In this document: positions 11,368 to 22,455 of the stretch, in pieces
Layout: each line of letters begins with the position of its first letter
Numbering within the stretch: the first letter of the stretch is position 1
Assembly: GCA_012064415.1 (NCBI GenBank)
Contig: SSNU01000163.1
Span: forward strand, 434,001 to 498,000
Source: Gyrodactylus bullatarudis
Lineage: Eukaryota > Platyhelminthes > Monogenea > Gyrodactylidea > Gyrodactylidae
Reading direction: 5' to 3'
Length of the DNA stretch: 64,000 bases
The notes under the pieces: model-generated
Seen by the model: only the letters and a program-made list of their open reading frames with translations
The model's database searches: none
Told to the model about the DNA's origin: nothing
Position numbers and translations under genes: made by a program

Positions 11368-11803
11368 ATGTCTCTAATTTCTGATTTTAATGAAAATACA
11401 TTGACTTTGTGGGATATTTTTTTGTTTTTTTCTTGTAATTTATCTTGGAAATTGAAGCATTTTTTGTAAAGCGCTACGGTTGATTAATTTCTTTTATTGC
11501 AGAATAGATAGGGATTATATGATTCTTGTATACATCATCACAGAAAGACTAGCATCATACTGTCCAAGTTTAGAGAATAAATCTAACTATGGTAGTCTGG
11601 TTGTGTGTCACAAAAGATTACGAATCGATGACAATGAAATTTCTTTCGATTTTAATTTAAACTCACAGCCGAGGAATAAGTATAGCACCTTAAAAAATGA
11701 CCAGGAACAAAGAGATCGGGAGGGATATGGGGATGAGAATTGTTGTAAACATTGGCAAATATTAGTAAATCATAAAATGGTAGGAGAATCTCTAATTAAT
11801 TGA
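11368..11803 (+). CDS. Doubtful two-exon gene of unknown function
   Basis: Two open segments can be joined in frame: 11368-11465 (starting MSLISDFNENTLTLWDIF) and 11503-11803. They are separated by a 37-nt intron with a GTAAAG donor and a TTTTATTGCAG acceptor, like the other introns here. The 132-residue product has a hydrophobic N-terminal third and a polar, charged C-terminus. I do not recognise it. A TATA-like stretch lies about 30 bp upstream. Against it: the last 12 bases overlap the stop end of the convergent poly(A) polymerase gene, and AT-rich DNA gives hydrophobic open frames by chance. The higher GC of 11580-11760 is the main coding hint. Confidence 0.3.
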
Positions 11804-13975
11804 TGATTTCTGGTTGTTACTCAAGTTGTTCATTCGTTTACGCTTGTTGGACCTTGCAAACGGCCGAGTTTTGTACTGCTGTTGTTGCTGTTGATCAGAG
11901 GATGAGGAATGATACGAGTTTTGGTTGTTATTATTATTTTTAGTGGATGATGTTAATGTGGCAGAGGATTGGTGCTTCCTCAGGGAACTTTGATCGACAC
12001 TGTCAATTTTTTTCTTGGTTGAACTTCCACTAGAGTTGCTAAAGGGTAAAAGACGACTTGATGAATGATCAATCTCTTCGTCATAATCAAAATCTTTTTG
12101 GTTTGCGGAGGAATCATAATCTTTCTGACAGACGGGGGAAGATGATATAGTTAAATTAGTTAAGGTTGTATTTTTAGTATCTTGATCGGTTGAGGTGGCG
12201 GAACGTCTTATTTTATTATGTAATTGTCTTCGGGAACGTTTGGAAGAGCTTGAGTTTAATTCTTTAGTCGGTTTGGGTATAAGCAAACCTGTATGACTGG
12301 AAATGGAATTCGAATTTCTAATAACTTGATTTGACGAGGTAGAGGATTTTGAATGAATATTACTTGATGTATAGTCACTAATGGGTTTAGTGATAGCCTT
12401 TGGATCAATAACTCCGTCGGGTGTGTTGGGCAAGGGATTTTCTTCGTTATCACTGGAGCACTGACTGGTTGAGGTGGGAGCTCCACTGGAACAACTACTG
12501 GTCGCTTCATGATCATCCGAGTAGCTTTTGATAATCGGCATCTCTTGATTTCCCTCAGTTAACTATATTTAATCGAATGTAAAATTAATATTAAATTAAT
12601 TAATTAAGAAAGGAAAAAGAAAACTAACATTCTCATCGGTTTTTACAACATCTTGCTTAGCATTGCCTAGATAATTTGAAGCAAGAATCATGTCTGATGA
12701 GCTAACTAGAACCTGAGAAGATGATTCTTCTTGACCAAGTTGCTGATTCAACGAAGGATGAAGAGCAGAGAGGGTTGGATACTGAATTGTCAAATTTACA
12801 AAGGCCTTTCGAGCGAATTCACAAATTTTTTGTCGGTGATCGACAATTTCCTATTGTTGGAGATGATGGTTGAATAAATATTATGCACATAGAAAACAAT
12901 AAGCATGCCAACTCACGGGTGAAATGCGTATAATTTTGCCAAGAATGCTAGAGCAGAGTGGTGAATGGAGAAATTGATAGTGAGGCAGAACACTGGCACT
13001 CAGTACAACAAAAGCATACTCAAATGCCTGTTTAACCTCGGCTATGGCATAAGATCTACGACCGAGATCATTATTACAGTCCAGGGGATCTTCGATGCAG
13101 AATGCAGTGGAGAACTTGAAAAGTCTGTGCTTTTGTTCATAGCTGCCACCATTCCTCACAGAAATAGCGGTGGTATTGTAATTGAAGCGTCTGCCGTATA
13201 ATTCCAGAAATTCCACGAGCAATGTGCCAAGATTAACATCGTCAATTGTGGATCCGGGACTCGTATTATGCTGCAGGAAGCTCACACAAATAATGATAAG
13301 GGCGTAGGAGCCAAGACCGCCTGTCCAAACCTCATTTAGTTCCCTTTGGAACAGAAATTGCTTGAGCACCAGTACCAGATGATGCAGACATGGATGAATA
13401 CATAGGTACTCTTTGATAATGTTAACTGCCTTTATACTATTTGACATGTTGAAGCTGATGTCTATCTGAATATTAGTTTCGCGATCAGTCAATTTGAGTA
13501 TGGGAACAGTGGCTTTACTCAGAACCTTGATAGACGATGTCAGTCCAGATTGTTCAAGATGATCCTTGAGAGTATCTAAAGGAGTCATAGGCCATGTTCC
13601 AAATACAACTAAGTCGATATCACTAGTTGGTAGGTAGAGTCCGGTCCTAAAACTGCCACAAACATCAATTTTACAATAATGCCACAGTTGGTAGATAACC
13701 GATTGGTAACGAGCTATCACTAATTCTCGAACCCATTGCTCTTCTGGAGTTGGTTTTATGTAGGCAACAAAATCACGAATTTCCTTATTCAGTCTATTTC
13801 AAGTTTTAAATATTCCAACATACCCAAATATTCCATATTGATATTCAACTTCTCTGGATTTCCATGGTATCTCGAAGCCGGGGAATTCCTTAATAAAATG
13901 ACAATTTTTCGATGTATAATGGCTTGTGTAGTTAAATATATCCCGATTAGAATTATTTAGAGAGGTATCAGCCAT
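11792..13975 (-). CDS. TENT4-type non-canonical poly(A) polymerase (PAPD5/PAPD7, Trf4)
   Basis: Four exons (13975-13824, 13793-12917, 12850-12629, 12562-11792) encode about 673 residues. The nucleotidyltransferase core is near residues 50-330. It holds the CGSFRTGLYLPTSDIDLVVFG signature, whose two aspartates in D-I-D bind metal, a third acidic position in the NIQIDISF strand, and the PAP-associated domain with NLGTLLVEFLELYGRRFNY. Exon 1 supplies the PWKSREVEYQYGIFG-LNKEI lead-in typical of TENT4. The last 255 residues are Ser/Asn/Gln-rich and end in a basic patch (SNKRKRMNN) as in TENT4 tails. The enzyme adds A-rich tails to nuclear RNAs for decay or processing, and mixed tails to mRNAs. 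The first intron is 30 nt and the others about 66 nt. An ATG at 13987 could add four residues. Confidence 0.88.
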
Positions 13976-14543
13976 ATTACAAGGCAAAAAGGCTTTAGGA
14001 AGAGGTTTTTAGTCACTTGAGGAGTGAAATAACTATGAATCAACGTGTTCGGTTGATCTGACCTCTTAACACTAGAAATTTAAACAAAATTTACTGAATA
14101 TAAACATTTTTTTCTCTTTTAATCTTTAAAGTATTACAAGTTGATAATTTGTTTAAGCTAATTAATTACCAACATGCTTAATAAGGTTAATTAGCAATGC
14201 CAAAATTCCAAAATCATAATTATTTTCATCTTTACTCTCAAGTAGATTTATTATTAAGAAAAATATTTGTACTACATTGTACAATATTTATTGAATATTA
14301 TTTAACGGGATATTTTATTGATGGTTGATTATCAGAGGGTCTAGAATTATCAATTATAAGAGTTAATGAAAAAGTATTGATTTCTAATTATATAAAAAAG
14401 AAATGAATTAATGATAAATAAATAATAATTATTTATTGAATAACAATCTTAAACTGGGCGTCATGATAATCTGTTCCTTAAAGCAAATCTAAATTACAAA
14501 TTTTATTTTATTGTAACTCTTGTTTATGAAGTTAATTAAAAAT
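13976..14543. other. Intergenic between poly(A) polymerase and PFK
   Basis: Very AT-rich 570 bp between two genes on the minus strand. It should contain the TENT4 promoter and the PFK 3' UTR. No gene or clear repeat was seen. Confidence 0.4.
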
Positions 14544-17500
14544 CTAAAACATTTCTTCGTTTTTCTCATCTGTATTTGATGGTTTCACGAATATTGAATC
14601 GGATTCGTAGAGACTCTCATGTTTAGACATAATTCTCAAAAGAGGTCTCAAATTCATCCACCATTGGGTGATTGGCAACCGATTTTTCATATCAGCTTCA
14701 TGTTGGAGTTCCTCTATTGGTGTTATTGTTGTACCCCTTTGACACAGACCCAATAAGACAATTGTATTAGGCTTATCAAGATCCTGATTTGATTTGAGCA
14801 ACTCGTCAATCCAACTGAGAGCTTTTGCTCCCAACTTTGTGCCATAGTTTCTATCGAAGGGAGTTGGCACACCACCCTGCTGCATATGACCGAGGACATT
14901 GAGTCGACAATCGAAAACGCCTTTGCCTTCCTCCAGATAGAGTTGGTGGACAAATTGACTAGTGTAGTTTGTGTTGGCATTCTCACAACGAAGGACAAGA
15001 CCACGTTGGACATTGTCAGCAATCTTGGCTCTCATATGCTCAACATCCTTTCGAAGATCATCGATTGTGTACTTTTCCTCAAATATATAGGCAGCATCAG
15101 CTCCTCCAGCTAGACCACTGAGTGTGGCCAAATATCCACAATTTCCGCCCATCGTTTCAACTACAAAGACTCTTCTCTTTGTTCCCATGGCACTTTGTTT
15201 GATTTTGTCAATTATCTACAAGGATAGCAAAGGTTCATGTAATTGAAATAATGAGAGATTTTTACAGTAAAATACATTTCTAATACATGTAAGGCCTAAC
15301 CAAACACGATTTGTAATTTCAAGAAATTGTTTTTCATTTTAGGTAAATTTCCTTGGCGATAATTGATATCATCATAAATGTTAATTCAACGTAGGCTATC
15401 ATTCTAAAAACATCCTTAAATGTTTCAATCTATAGAGGAATCCCGAATGTGTTAATCCACTATAATTTGTATAATTTTCAAATTCAAATTTAATATCAAT
15501 ATTAGAGATGTAACAAATTTCTCAACCTACTCAAATGGTAATTCTATGAATTCTAAACATTATTTTATACAAGATCAAGTATCAAAATGCTTGTCTGTGA
15601 TAATATTCAAGTTTAAAGAAAAAAATTTTTTAAAACTGCCGCTAGTTTTTCAAAGAAATTTTCACTACGTTTTCACTAAAATTTCGAGTATCTTTTTTTG
15701 CTGATAAGGATTTAAAGGTTTTTTTCAATGAAAATAGTACAAGAATCATGTTAGGATTATTTCTGTTAAAATTTGTTATTCCACTATGCCTACAAGAAAA
15801 TTTAGGGAAAATGGGCAATGCACGACTATACATGGGATTGCAGACGAATTTTCAGTTATTTTAGATCTCACACATCATTGTTATAAAAATTATATAATTA
15901 TTATTATTATACGGAATACTTTGATTTAAAAAAAGGAAAAAATTCGTTACGAACTCTAAATTCAAACCATTAAAAGTCCGAAGTTTATTTCGAGAATTTT
16001 CCCCTGTTAGTTTTTACTCAAAAAGCATTCTATCCCTAAACGGAAAGAGGATATCCTAAAAAGAAGATTGTGATAATCCTACTTATTTAAAAGTGAAAAT
16101 GACCAAGAAATCGAAATTCGACTACCCGCACGATACTGAGGTGAATTTCCTTGGCCAAATCTAGTAATTTTTTGATTTCCTTGTCTAATCTTGATCCTTA
16201 CGAACAACTCTAACATCGTTTTAGTTTATAGCTACAATTAAAAAATTTGTAAATTTGATGTTGCTCGAAATTTGAAAAAATTGCCTTGATTTCTCATAAT
16301 TCCAGAAAATCCTCAACTCCTATAAGCTCTTGATATCAACCATCATCAAAACGGGATGACAAGGGATTCTCTGAGATCTTACAATTGCCATTAGTAAGAA
16401 AGCCACTAGGAAGGATTCAGTACGATGTCTTAAAAGCTGCCATGGTACTCTTGTCTACAAGGATCGCTTGATAAAGCCAATCTACTCCCCCACTCTCATC
16501 TGGCTGAGAAGAACTTCAGGGAATTTAATCTCAGATCTTAAAAATATTACTCTACATTACTGAATGTACTTATTCCTCTCAGAACCCAAAATTCAAATAG
16601 ATATAGAAAAATGATTAAAAATCTAAACAAATATCCCGAATTTGTGAAATACTCAATCAATATGTACCGGATTCCCATTGCAATTATTTTCTAAATAAAA
16701 ATCTAGAGTATATGTTACGGTATATAACCTTTGAATCATTGTGTTTTTAAATAAACTAATTTGATTTTTGAGTCAGTACACAATTAGTTTATCCTCATGA
16801 TAATAATTGCATTCTCAAATGAGAGATAAATCTTTTAGTATCCAGCCACACATTCGAGAGCTGTGATTTTTTTTGAAAAATAGGGAAATTTCAAATTGAT
16901 GAAAACTCGATTAATAAGAAATTAGACGAACCTTCCATTCATGAAACTTTGTTTGAACATATTCTGGAAGTACGATATCAGTAAACCATTTTAGATGAAA
17001 TTCAAGGACCTAGCAGCTAGGTCCTACCTACACATTCTGCCTGGTTGAAAGACTGATAAAAGTGCGTTAAATAAAGTGACATAAATAAAGAGTTGGTCAG
17101 AATAACAACAACTCCCATATTAATGACTGAAGATGTCAAGAGAAAATGAACGTAGGCCAACTCTCTTTAGAGTATTTATCACACATTTGAGAATAGAATT
17201 ATTATATGGAAAATTTAATTGTGTAACTTGTAACAGTTTATTTATACACATATGTATACAGTGTAATTTTAAGGTTATAAATTAAATTCAAAAACTTTAA
17301 TATTCTGATACCCATAAATTGTCAAAAACGCATTAAAAGAATATGTGGCGAAAGGATTTTAAATAACTATCAGAACAATAGCTACCCAAAGAGTCACACA
17401 GATTACTCAAAAAAGTGAATTTTATCAATTATTATTATCCAAGTAATATTCATTCAAAATTAGTTGGCACAGATTTAAAAATTGGATTTTTCAAATCAGA

Positions 17501-20500
17501 TTTTGTTTAACAGACCAAAATTTGATTCGCTATCAAAAAATTGTAAAAATTTGTATTACCCTAATATATAAATAAATAAATATATTATAAAAAAGTGATG
17601 AACTAGTGCATTCTACCGGACAACTCACAGTGGTGATTTCATTGAGGGCTGTGTCACAACCGAGAGAGAAATCTGTCCCAGGGATATTATTGCTAATGGT
17701 AGATGGCAGCATAATCATGGGGATGTTGAACTCTTTGAATTTGCCCCGATTCTCCAACAATTGTATCATACACTCGAAACACTCAAAGCCACCGATTAAC
17801 AGGAGAGCCTTTAGATCGTGCTTCGCAAAGACTTTGGCTACCCTCTCCACACCAACATCAAGGGGATGTTCTCTAAAGTAAATTCAATCAATTGTTGAAA
17901 TTAAAGAGTCTAACTTGAGATAATTTTAGTGATTCGAGAAATGGAGGAAAATTAGATTATGAATTGTTTAGAAAAATTATGAACAAATTAAAGATTAGTA
18001 ACCATATTGATTGTAATCGATTGATTATAAATGAGTTACAGGCTCACTTTCTGAAAATAAAATACAATATAATTCATACAAAAATGTAAGTAAGAAATAA
18101 ACTTTTTAGAGACCATGACCACTCAGGTATGCCTTGGTATACTGTAGAAGATAATTAAAAACTAAGCAATATTATGCCTGTGGAACTATTTTATTTTTGG
18201 ACTTTGTTCTGAAATCTCAATTGAAAATGAAAACTTACAAATTTTACTACGATAAATGACTCAAATAGGGCTTGTAGTAAAAATTGCAAGTCTGTAGTTG
18301 AGCAAAACCTCTAGGGAATTATGAAAATTAAGGGATTTTTCTAGATAAGAAGTTGGAAATTTTTCATTTTCGAATTAGGGGAAACTAAAGTTTTGTATTA
18401 TCCTGGTGTTCATGAAAGATTGAAAAGACAGTTACCTTCTTGTTCCGAGGACAGAGCCGCCTTTTGCTGACCAACCACGGACATCATTCCAACTAATTTC
18501 CTTGATTTGATTTCTGACCAGACCGTGGAAGCCCTCCTGGATTCCCAGGACACGGTAGCCATTGGTGATTCCGAGACGAGTAAATGACCTCATTGCTGCA
18601 TTCACACCACAGGCAGGAGCTCCAACATTTATTATACCAATGTTTGGTCGATTTTCCTGGGGAGAAAATTAAATCAGGGACACTTTTATCATAGACTTTT
18701 AGAATCAAAAAGGGAACTTTCCTATCAACATTAGGATCTACAGTTTGTGGGTATTACTAATTACTAGGGCGGTCAAAATACTATTTTTGATATGTTGCTA
18801 GAATTTTCATAAGAACTATGAAATTAACATTCTTCAGCATCAAGTATATTTCTTCACGAAAACAATTTTGCTATTTTTTTGCTTTTCAAAATCGAATGCT
18901 ATATTTCCATTAATTGCTATTTATTCGGGCTAAGCCCTTGTCAGATAAATGGTAACACGAGAACAAATCTTATTTTTCTTGATTACTATCAACTCTTAAT
19001 TTGAATCAAGCTGTTTCTAAAGCGTCTCAATCTTGTAATAGGGCCTGTTCTGAAGGGTTTTTGATTAATCGAAGAAAAATTTTAAGCTTGGGATATTATT
19101 TAAACCTGATTCTTTAAATGTCTGATCACACGTTTAGACGCAATGATCCGCCTAACCCAAACGAAAAATTAGTTTTTTATAATTTACTTACAAGTAGTAT
19201 GCTATTAAAAATGCTATAATTTTTGAAATGCCGCCCTAATAATGACCTACTGGTGTGCCAGAGATGAAACTTTACCAGGGTTGAGCATGATTCATTTTTG
19301 AAGTACAAGAGGCAATAGTTTTGTATTCTACATTTTCAGAAGCATGCTCTCTTTACTTTATACTTTTGTTTTATCTGGTCTGAAAGGGACCTGACTCACT
19401 TCATTATTCGTCTGTATGTATCAAGATTATTTTCAAGGGTTAAAATTAAAAAGAAATTTTGGATTAACGAAAAAATCAAGCAATGTTGATAAAATTTACT
19501 AGAACTTTGGCTGTGAATGCAAATACATAGCTATTCTCGATGAATTTGGGAATTTTTCCAATCTTTTAAGCTGTGAGTTTGAAATTTTTAGACAAAGAGC
19601 CCACTATTCAATAACTATTGCAAAAACCCTAAATTTCAAGTGATCTCGGACCATCCTAATTAAATAAAAACAGAATGTAGACTTTTACAAGATAATAAAG
19701 TGTTTTTTCTTGAATCGAAGTCAAAGTGTGCATTTTACTCCGGTTTTCCAGAAAATCTTTAGGAAATTTTGAGAACTTGATGAAAAAATGAGATGTTCAT
19801 AAAAGTCTTAAATTCCGAAATTCATCGAGTATAGTTTTATTAACCAGAGTTTTAATGAATTTTATTTCATGTAGAATTACAAGGAAATCCCAAACATTGA
19901 TTGATTGAATGAATGAATGAACGAGATTTATTTTTCACTCACCAAAGTGACCATTTTCTCTGGAGGATTAATCTTTGACAATTTCATATAAGTGTCTAGG
20001 TTATTTTTAAAAGACCTAAATACAGTAGATAAGTGAAATCGGAGACTAACTTTCCACGTAGTCTGACTGCCTCGTCAAAATCCTTCTCTTTCATTGCTTT
20101 AGTTACAGCTTGCGTCTAGAATATTGAGTATTACGAATTAATCAAGCTTACCTTCTCAACGCAGTTCATAAGGGGAAGACGAATTGTTTGATTTCCCTCA
20201 ATACTGACAACACACGCTGGCAATGAATGGTCATTGTCAGCATCTATGAGCGCTAGTACAGCCTCTGCGCCCATTCTCAATCCAAGATTTCTATCAAAAG
20301 CTGAAGGGTGACCACCACGTTGAACGTGACCAAGTACAGTTATTCTTGTGTCTAGTTTAAGTTCTTTCACAATAAGATCTTTAATCATCTCAGCTGATAT
20401 GGGTTTGCATTCATTATCGATAGCCCCTTCTGCAATAACAATAATATTTACTCTTTGGCCGGTACTCCTATTCTGGGATAATCTTTTGCATAAATGCTCT

Positions 20501-21249
20501 TTCCAATTATCTTGAGGGGGCATTTCAGGAATAAAGACCCAGTCTGCTTCACTCGCCAAAGCTGCTACGAGAGCTAAATAACCGCAATGACGACCCATGA
20601 CTTCCATGATGAAACACCTCTGATGTGATTGAGCGGTGACAGTGATTGCATCAGTTGCCTCGATAATTCTGTGGAGAGCAGAATCAGTACCAATCGTCAT
20701 GTCAGTACCACAAAAATCATTGTCGATACTTCCAACAAGTCCAATAATATTCAAATAATTGTAGTTATCGTATTGCTCTTGGGTGATTTTGCTCTCAGAC
20801 AAAAGCTCTTTTAAAAGAGATTCCCATTCAGTCTTGAAAAGATTTGCACCTGTCAAGGATCCATCACCTCCAATCGCCACAAGATTTGAAATTCCTTTAT
20901 TAACCAGATTATTTGCTGCCTTGAGGCGTCCCCATCTTTCCTTAAAATCCATACAACGAGCAGATCCTATAACAGTTCCTCCCATTTGCATGATTCCCGA
21001 TACTGATGCCCAAGTCGCTTCAATAATGTTTTCTTCTCCATCGACCATTCCTTGGTAACCTTCTTTGATAAGGAATACTTTTGCTCCAACATAAATTCCC
21101 ATGCGAACAACAGCTCTAACTGCAGAATTCATTCCTTGGGAATCTCCTCCACTAGTAAAAACACCAATTGATTTTCCAGCGAAGGAGTCTTTGGAAACAA
21201 ATTTACCCTCCATACCTTCATATCGAATTGTACCTCTTCTTGCTAACAT
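14544..21249 (-). CDS. PFK: ATP-dependent 6-phosphofructokinase, animal type
   Basis: Six exons (21249-20152, 20115-20051, 20015-19943, 18656-18436, 17872-17629, 15215-14544) give exactly 791 codons. The protein is the duplicated eukaryotic PFK. The N-half is catalytic, with GGDGSLTGA for [24 protein letters not shown] including the catalytic Asp, and [13 protein letters not shown]. The C-half is the regulatory copy, with [36 protein letters not shown] and [15 protein letters not shown]. It makes fructose-1,6-bisphosphate, the committed step of glycolysis, in the cytosol. The first two introns are 36 and 35 nt; the next three are about 1.29, 0.56 and 2.41 kb, so both size classes occur in one gene. 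The long ones hold repeats listed separately. The gene is divergent from HSP90. Confidence 0.95.
15216..17628 (-). other. Long PFK intron 5
   Basis: A 2.4-kb intron ending in a normal GTGAGT donor (17628) and TTGTAG acceptor (15216). No nested gene could be read on either strand. It holds AT-rich repeats, among them a segment near 16095-16145 that resembles part of Msx intron 1 near 42003-42050, and a perfect 21-nt palindrome at 17005-17025. Confidence 0.7.
18765..19238. mobile_element. MITE-like element flanked by TA, in PFK intron 3
   Basis: A 474-bp AT-rich element in a PFK intron. Its ends are inverted repeats beginning TA-GGGCGG on the left (18765-18772) and ending CCGCCC-TA on the right (19231-19238), with looser similarity continuing about 20 bp inwards. 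A TA on each side fits the target duplication of Tc1/mariner-type elements. There is no open frame, so it would be a non-autonomous copy. Diverged relatives of its interior occur near 42340-42640 and 50277-50460, which supports a mobile family. Confidence 0.6.
19530..19834. repeat. Inverted repeat pair in PFK intron 3
   Basis: The segment 19530-19555 (core TTCTCGATGAATTTGGGAAT) is repeated in inverted orientation at 19809-19834 with a few mismatches. The same word is present inside the TTAA-flanked element at 38886-38911. About 50 bp before the right arm (from about 19777) also matches 38850-38885. This is probably a degraded copy of, or a composite including, that element family. Confidence 0.55.
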
Positions 21250-22276
21250 TTCTGAATTAATGATTTGATTATTAAGTTTCTTTTGTATAGCTATTATGGT
21301 TATTTATAAAATGTTAGAGCTTTTTATTATAATATAAGGTCACGTATATAAAGTTTTAGAAATTTTCAAAAAGGTACAATATTCAAAATACCCCACATTA
21401 GCCCGAAAAAAAAATTCAATCTGAATTTATTTCTGTGTTCATCTGCTCGTATTTATTAAAATATTACGTTAAACGTGAATCACGTTTAGAATTATCAATT
21501 AACCAAACTAGTCAAGATTTCCTCCTAACTATTATGTGAATAATAATACTAATTATTTTACCAACTGAATCAATCGTATTTTATGAATTTATCTTTTTAG
21601 TTGAGTCTACATTATTTCATTTCAAAATTCTAATTTTTTAATGAATTTTCATTGAAAAAATTGCTAGACTAATCAGTAATCACTAATTTAGCCATCCTTA
21701 GTTAACTAACTAGCATTGATAAATCATATTTATATTATGAATACCTTGTAAAAATGTATATTTTCTATTTAAAGATACTTTAATCATTCTAGAATTCATG
21801 ATGGTTCGTTCGATTTTAGATGAAGTAAGAATATCATTTTGGTTGATTCAACTTCAAATTATAAACGTTTTACATGATAAATGTTCAGGAATGGGAATCA
21901 TTTCTTTTGTTATATTCTCTTACAAAATGGTTATCTACCTATAAAAAGCCCTTATTAGGCTAAAACTTTATTTTCGAATTGTGTTATAGAATCAGCAAAG
22001 TTTACAATTTCTTCGACCATAGGAATCCTAATTTAGGTTGGCTGACTTTCGAAAATTCAGACGAAAACTAAAATTCATCATGGATTTATTTTTATAATCA
22101 ATAAATTTAGGTCATTTTATTTTCCTGAATTATTCTGAATTACGTGATTACACATTTTTTGGAGTTTTCTCAATTGTAATTAAAACTGATGACCTATTGA
22201 TGAAAGAGTCCCTCGTGTTAGAAGAAAATTCAAGAAATTTCATAGCTTTTCTATATTACTCATGATAGAATGAATA
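21250..22276. other. Intergenic between PFK and HSP90
   Basis: Together with the heat-shock cluster this AT-rich region separates the divergent PFK and HSP90 genes. It must contain the PFK promoter. I see no coding sequence in it. Confidence 0.45.
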
Positions 22277-22376
22277 GAACATTCTTATTCTAGAATAATA
22301 ATTTCATTGGTTGGTATAAACATTCAACTAGATTTATTAGCCAATCAGATATAAGCAAAACTTTCTAGAATATTCC
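22277..22376. promoter_or_regulatory. Heat-shock elements upstream of HSP90
   Basis: HSF binding units (alternating nGAAn/nTTCn) cluster 80-180 bp before the HSP90 start codon. At 22277-22295 there is GAAcaTTC followed by TTCtaGAA. At 22363-22375 a perfect three-unit site reads TTCtaGAAtaTTC. A CCAAT box (22341-22345) lies between them, and a TATA-like atataaata at about 22401-22411 lies about 45 bp before the ATG. A further TTCtaGAA near 21787-21794 is more distant and nearer the PFK side. Confidence 0.75.
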
Positions 22377-22455
22377 ATCACATACTATTGGCTAGAATTA
22401 ATATAAATATCATATCCATAGCACTCCGCTTCATTGTGTTACTTCGTTGCTAAAA

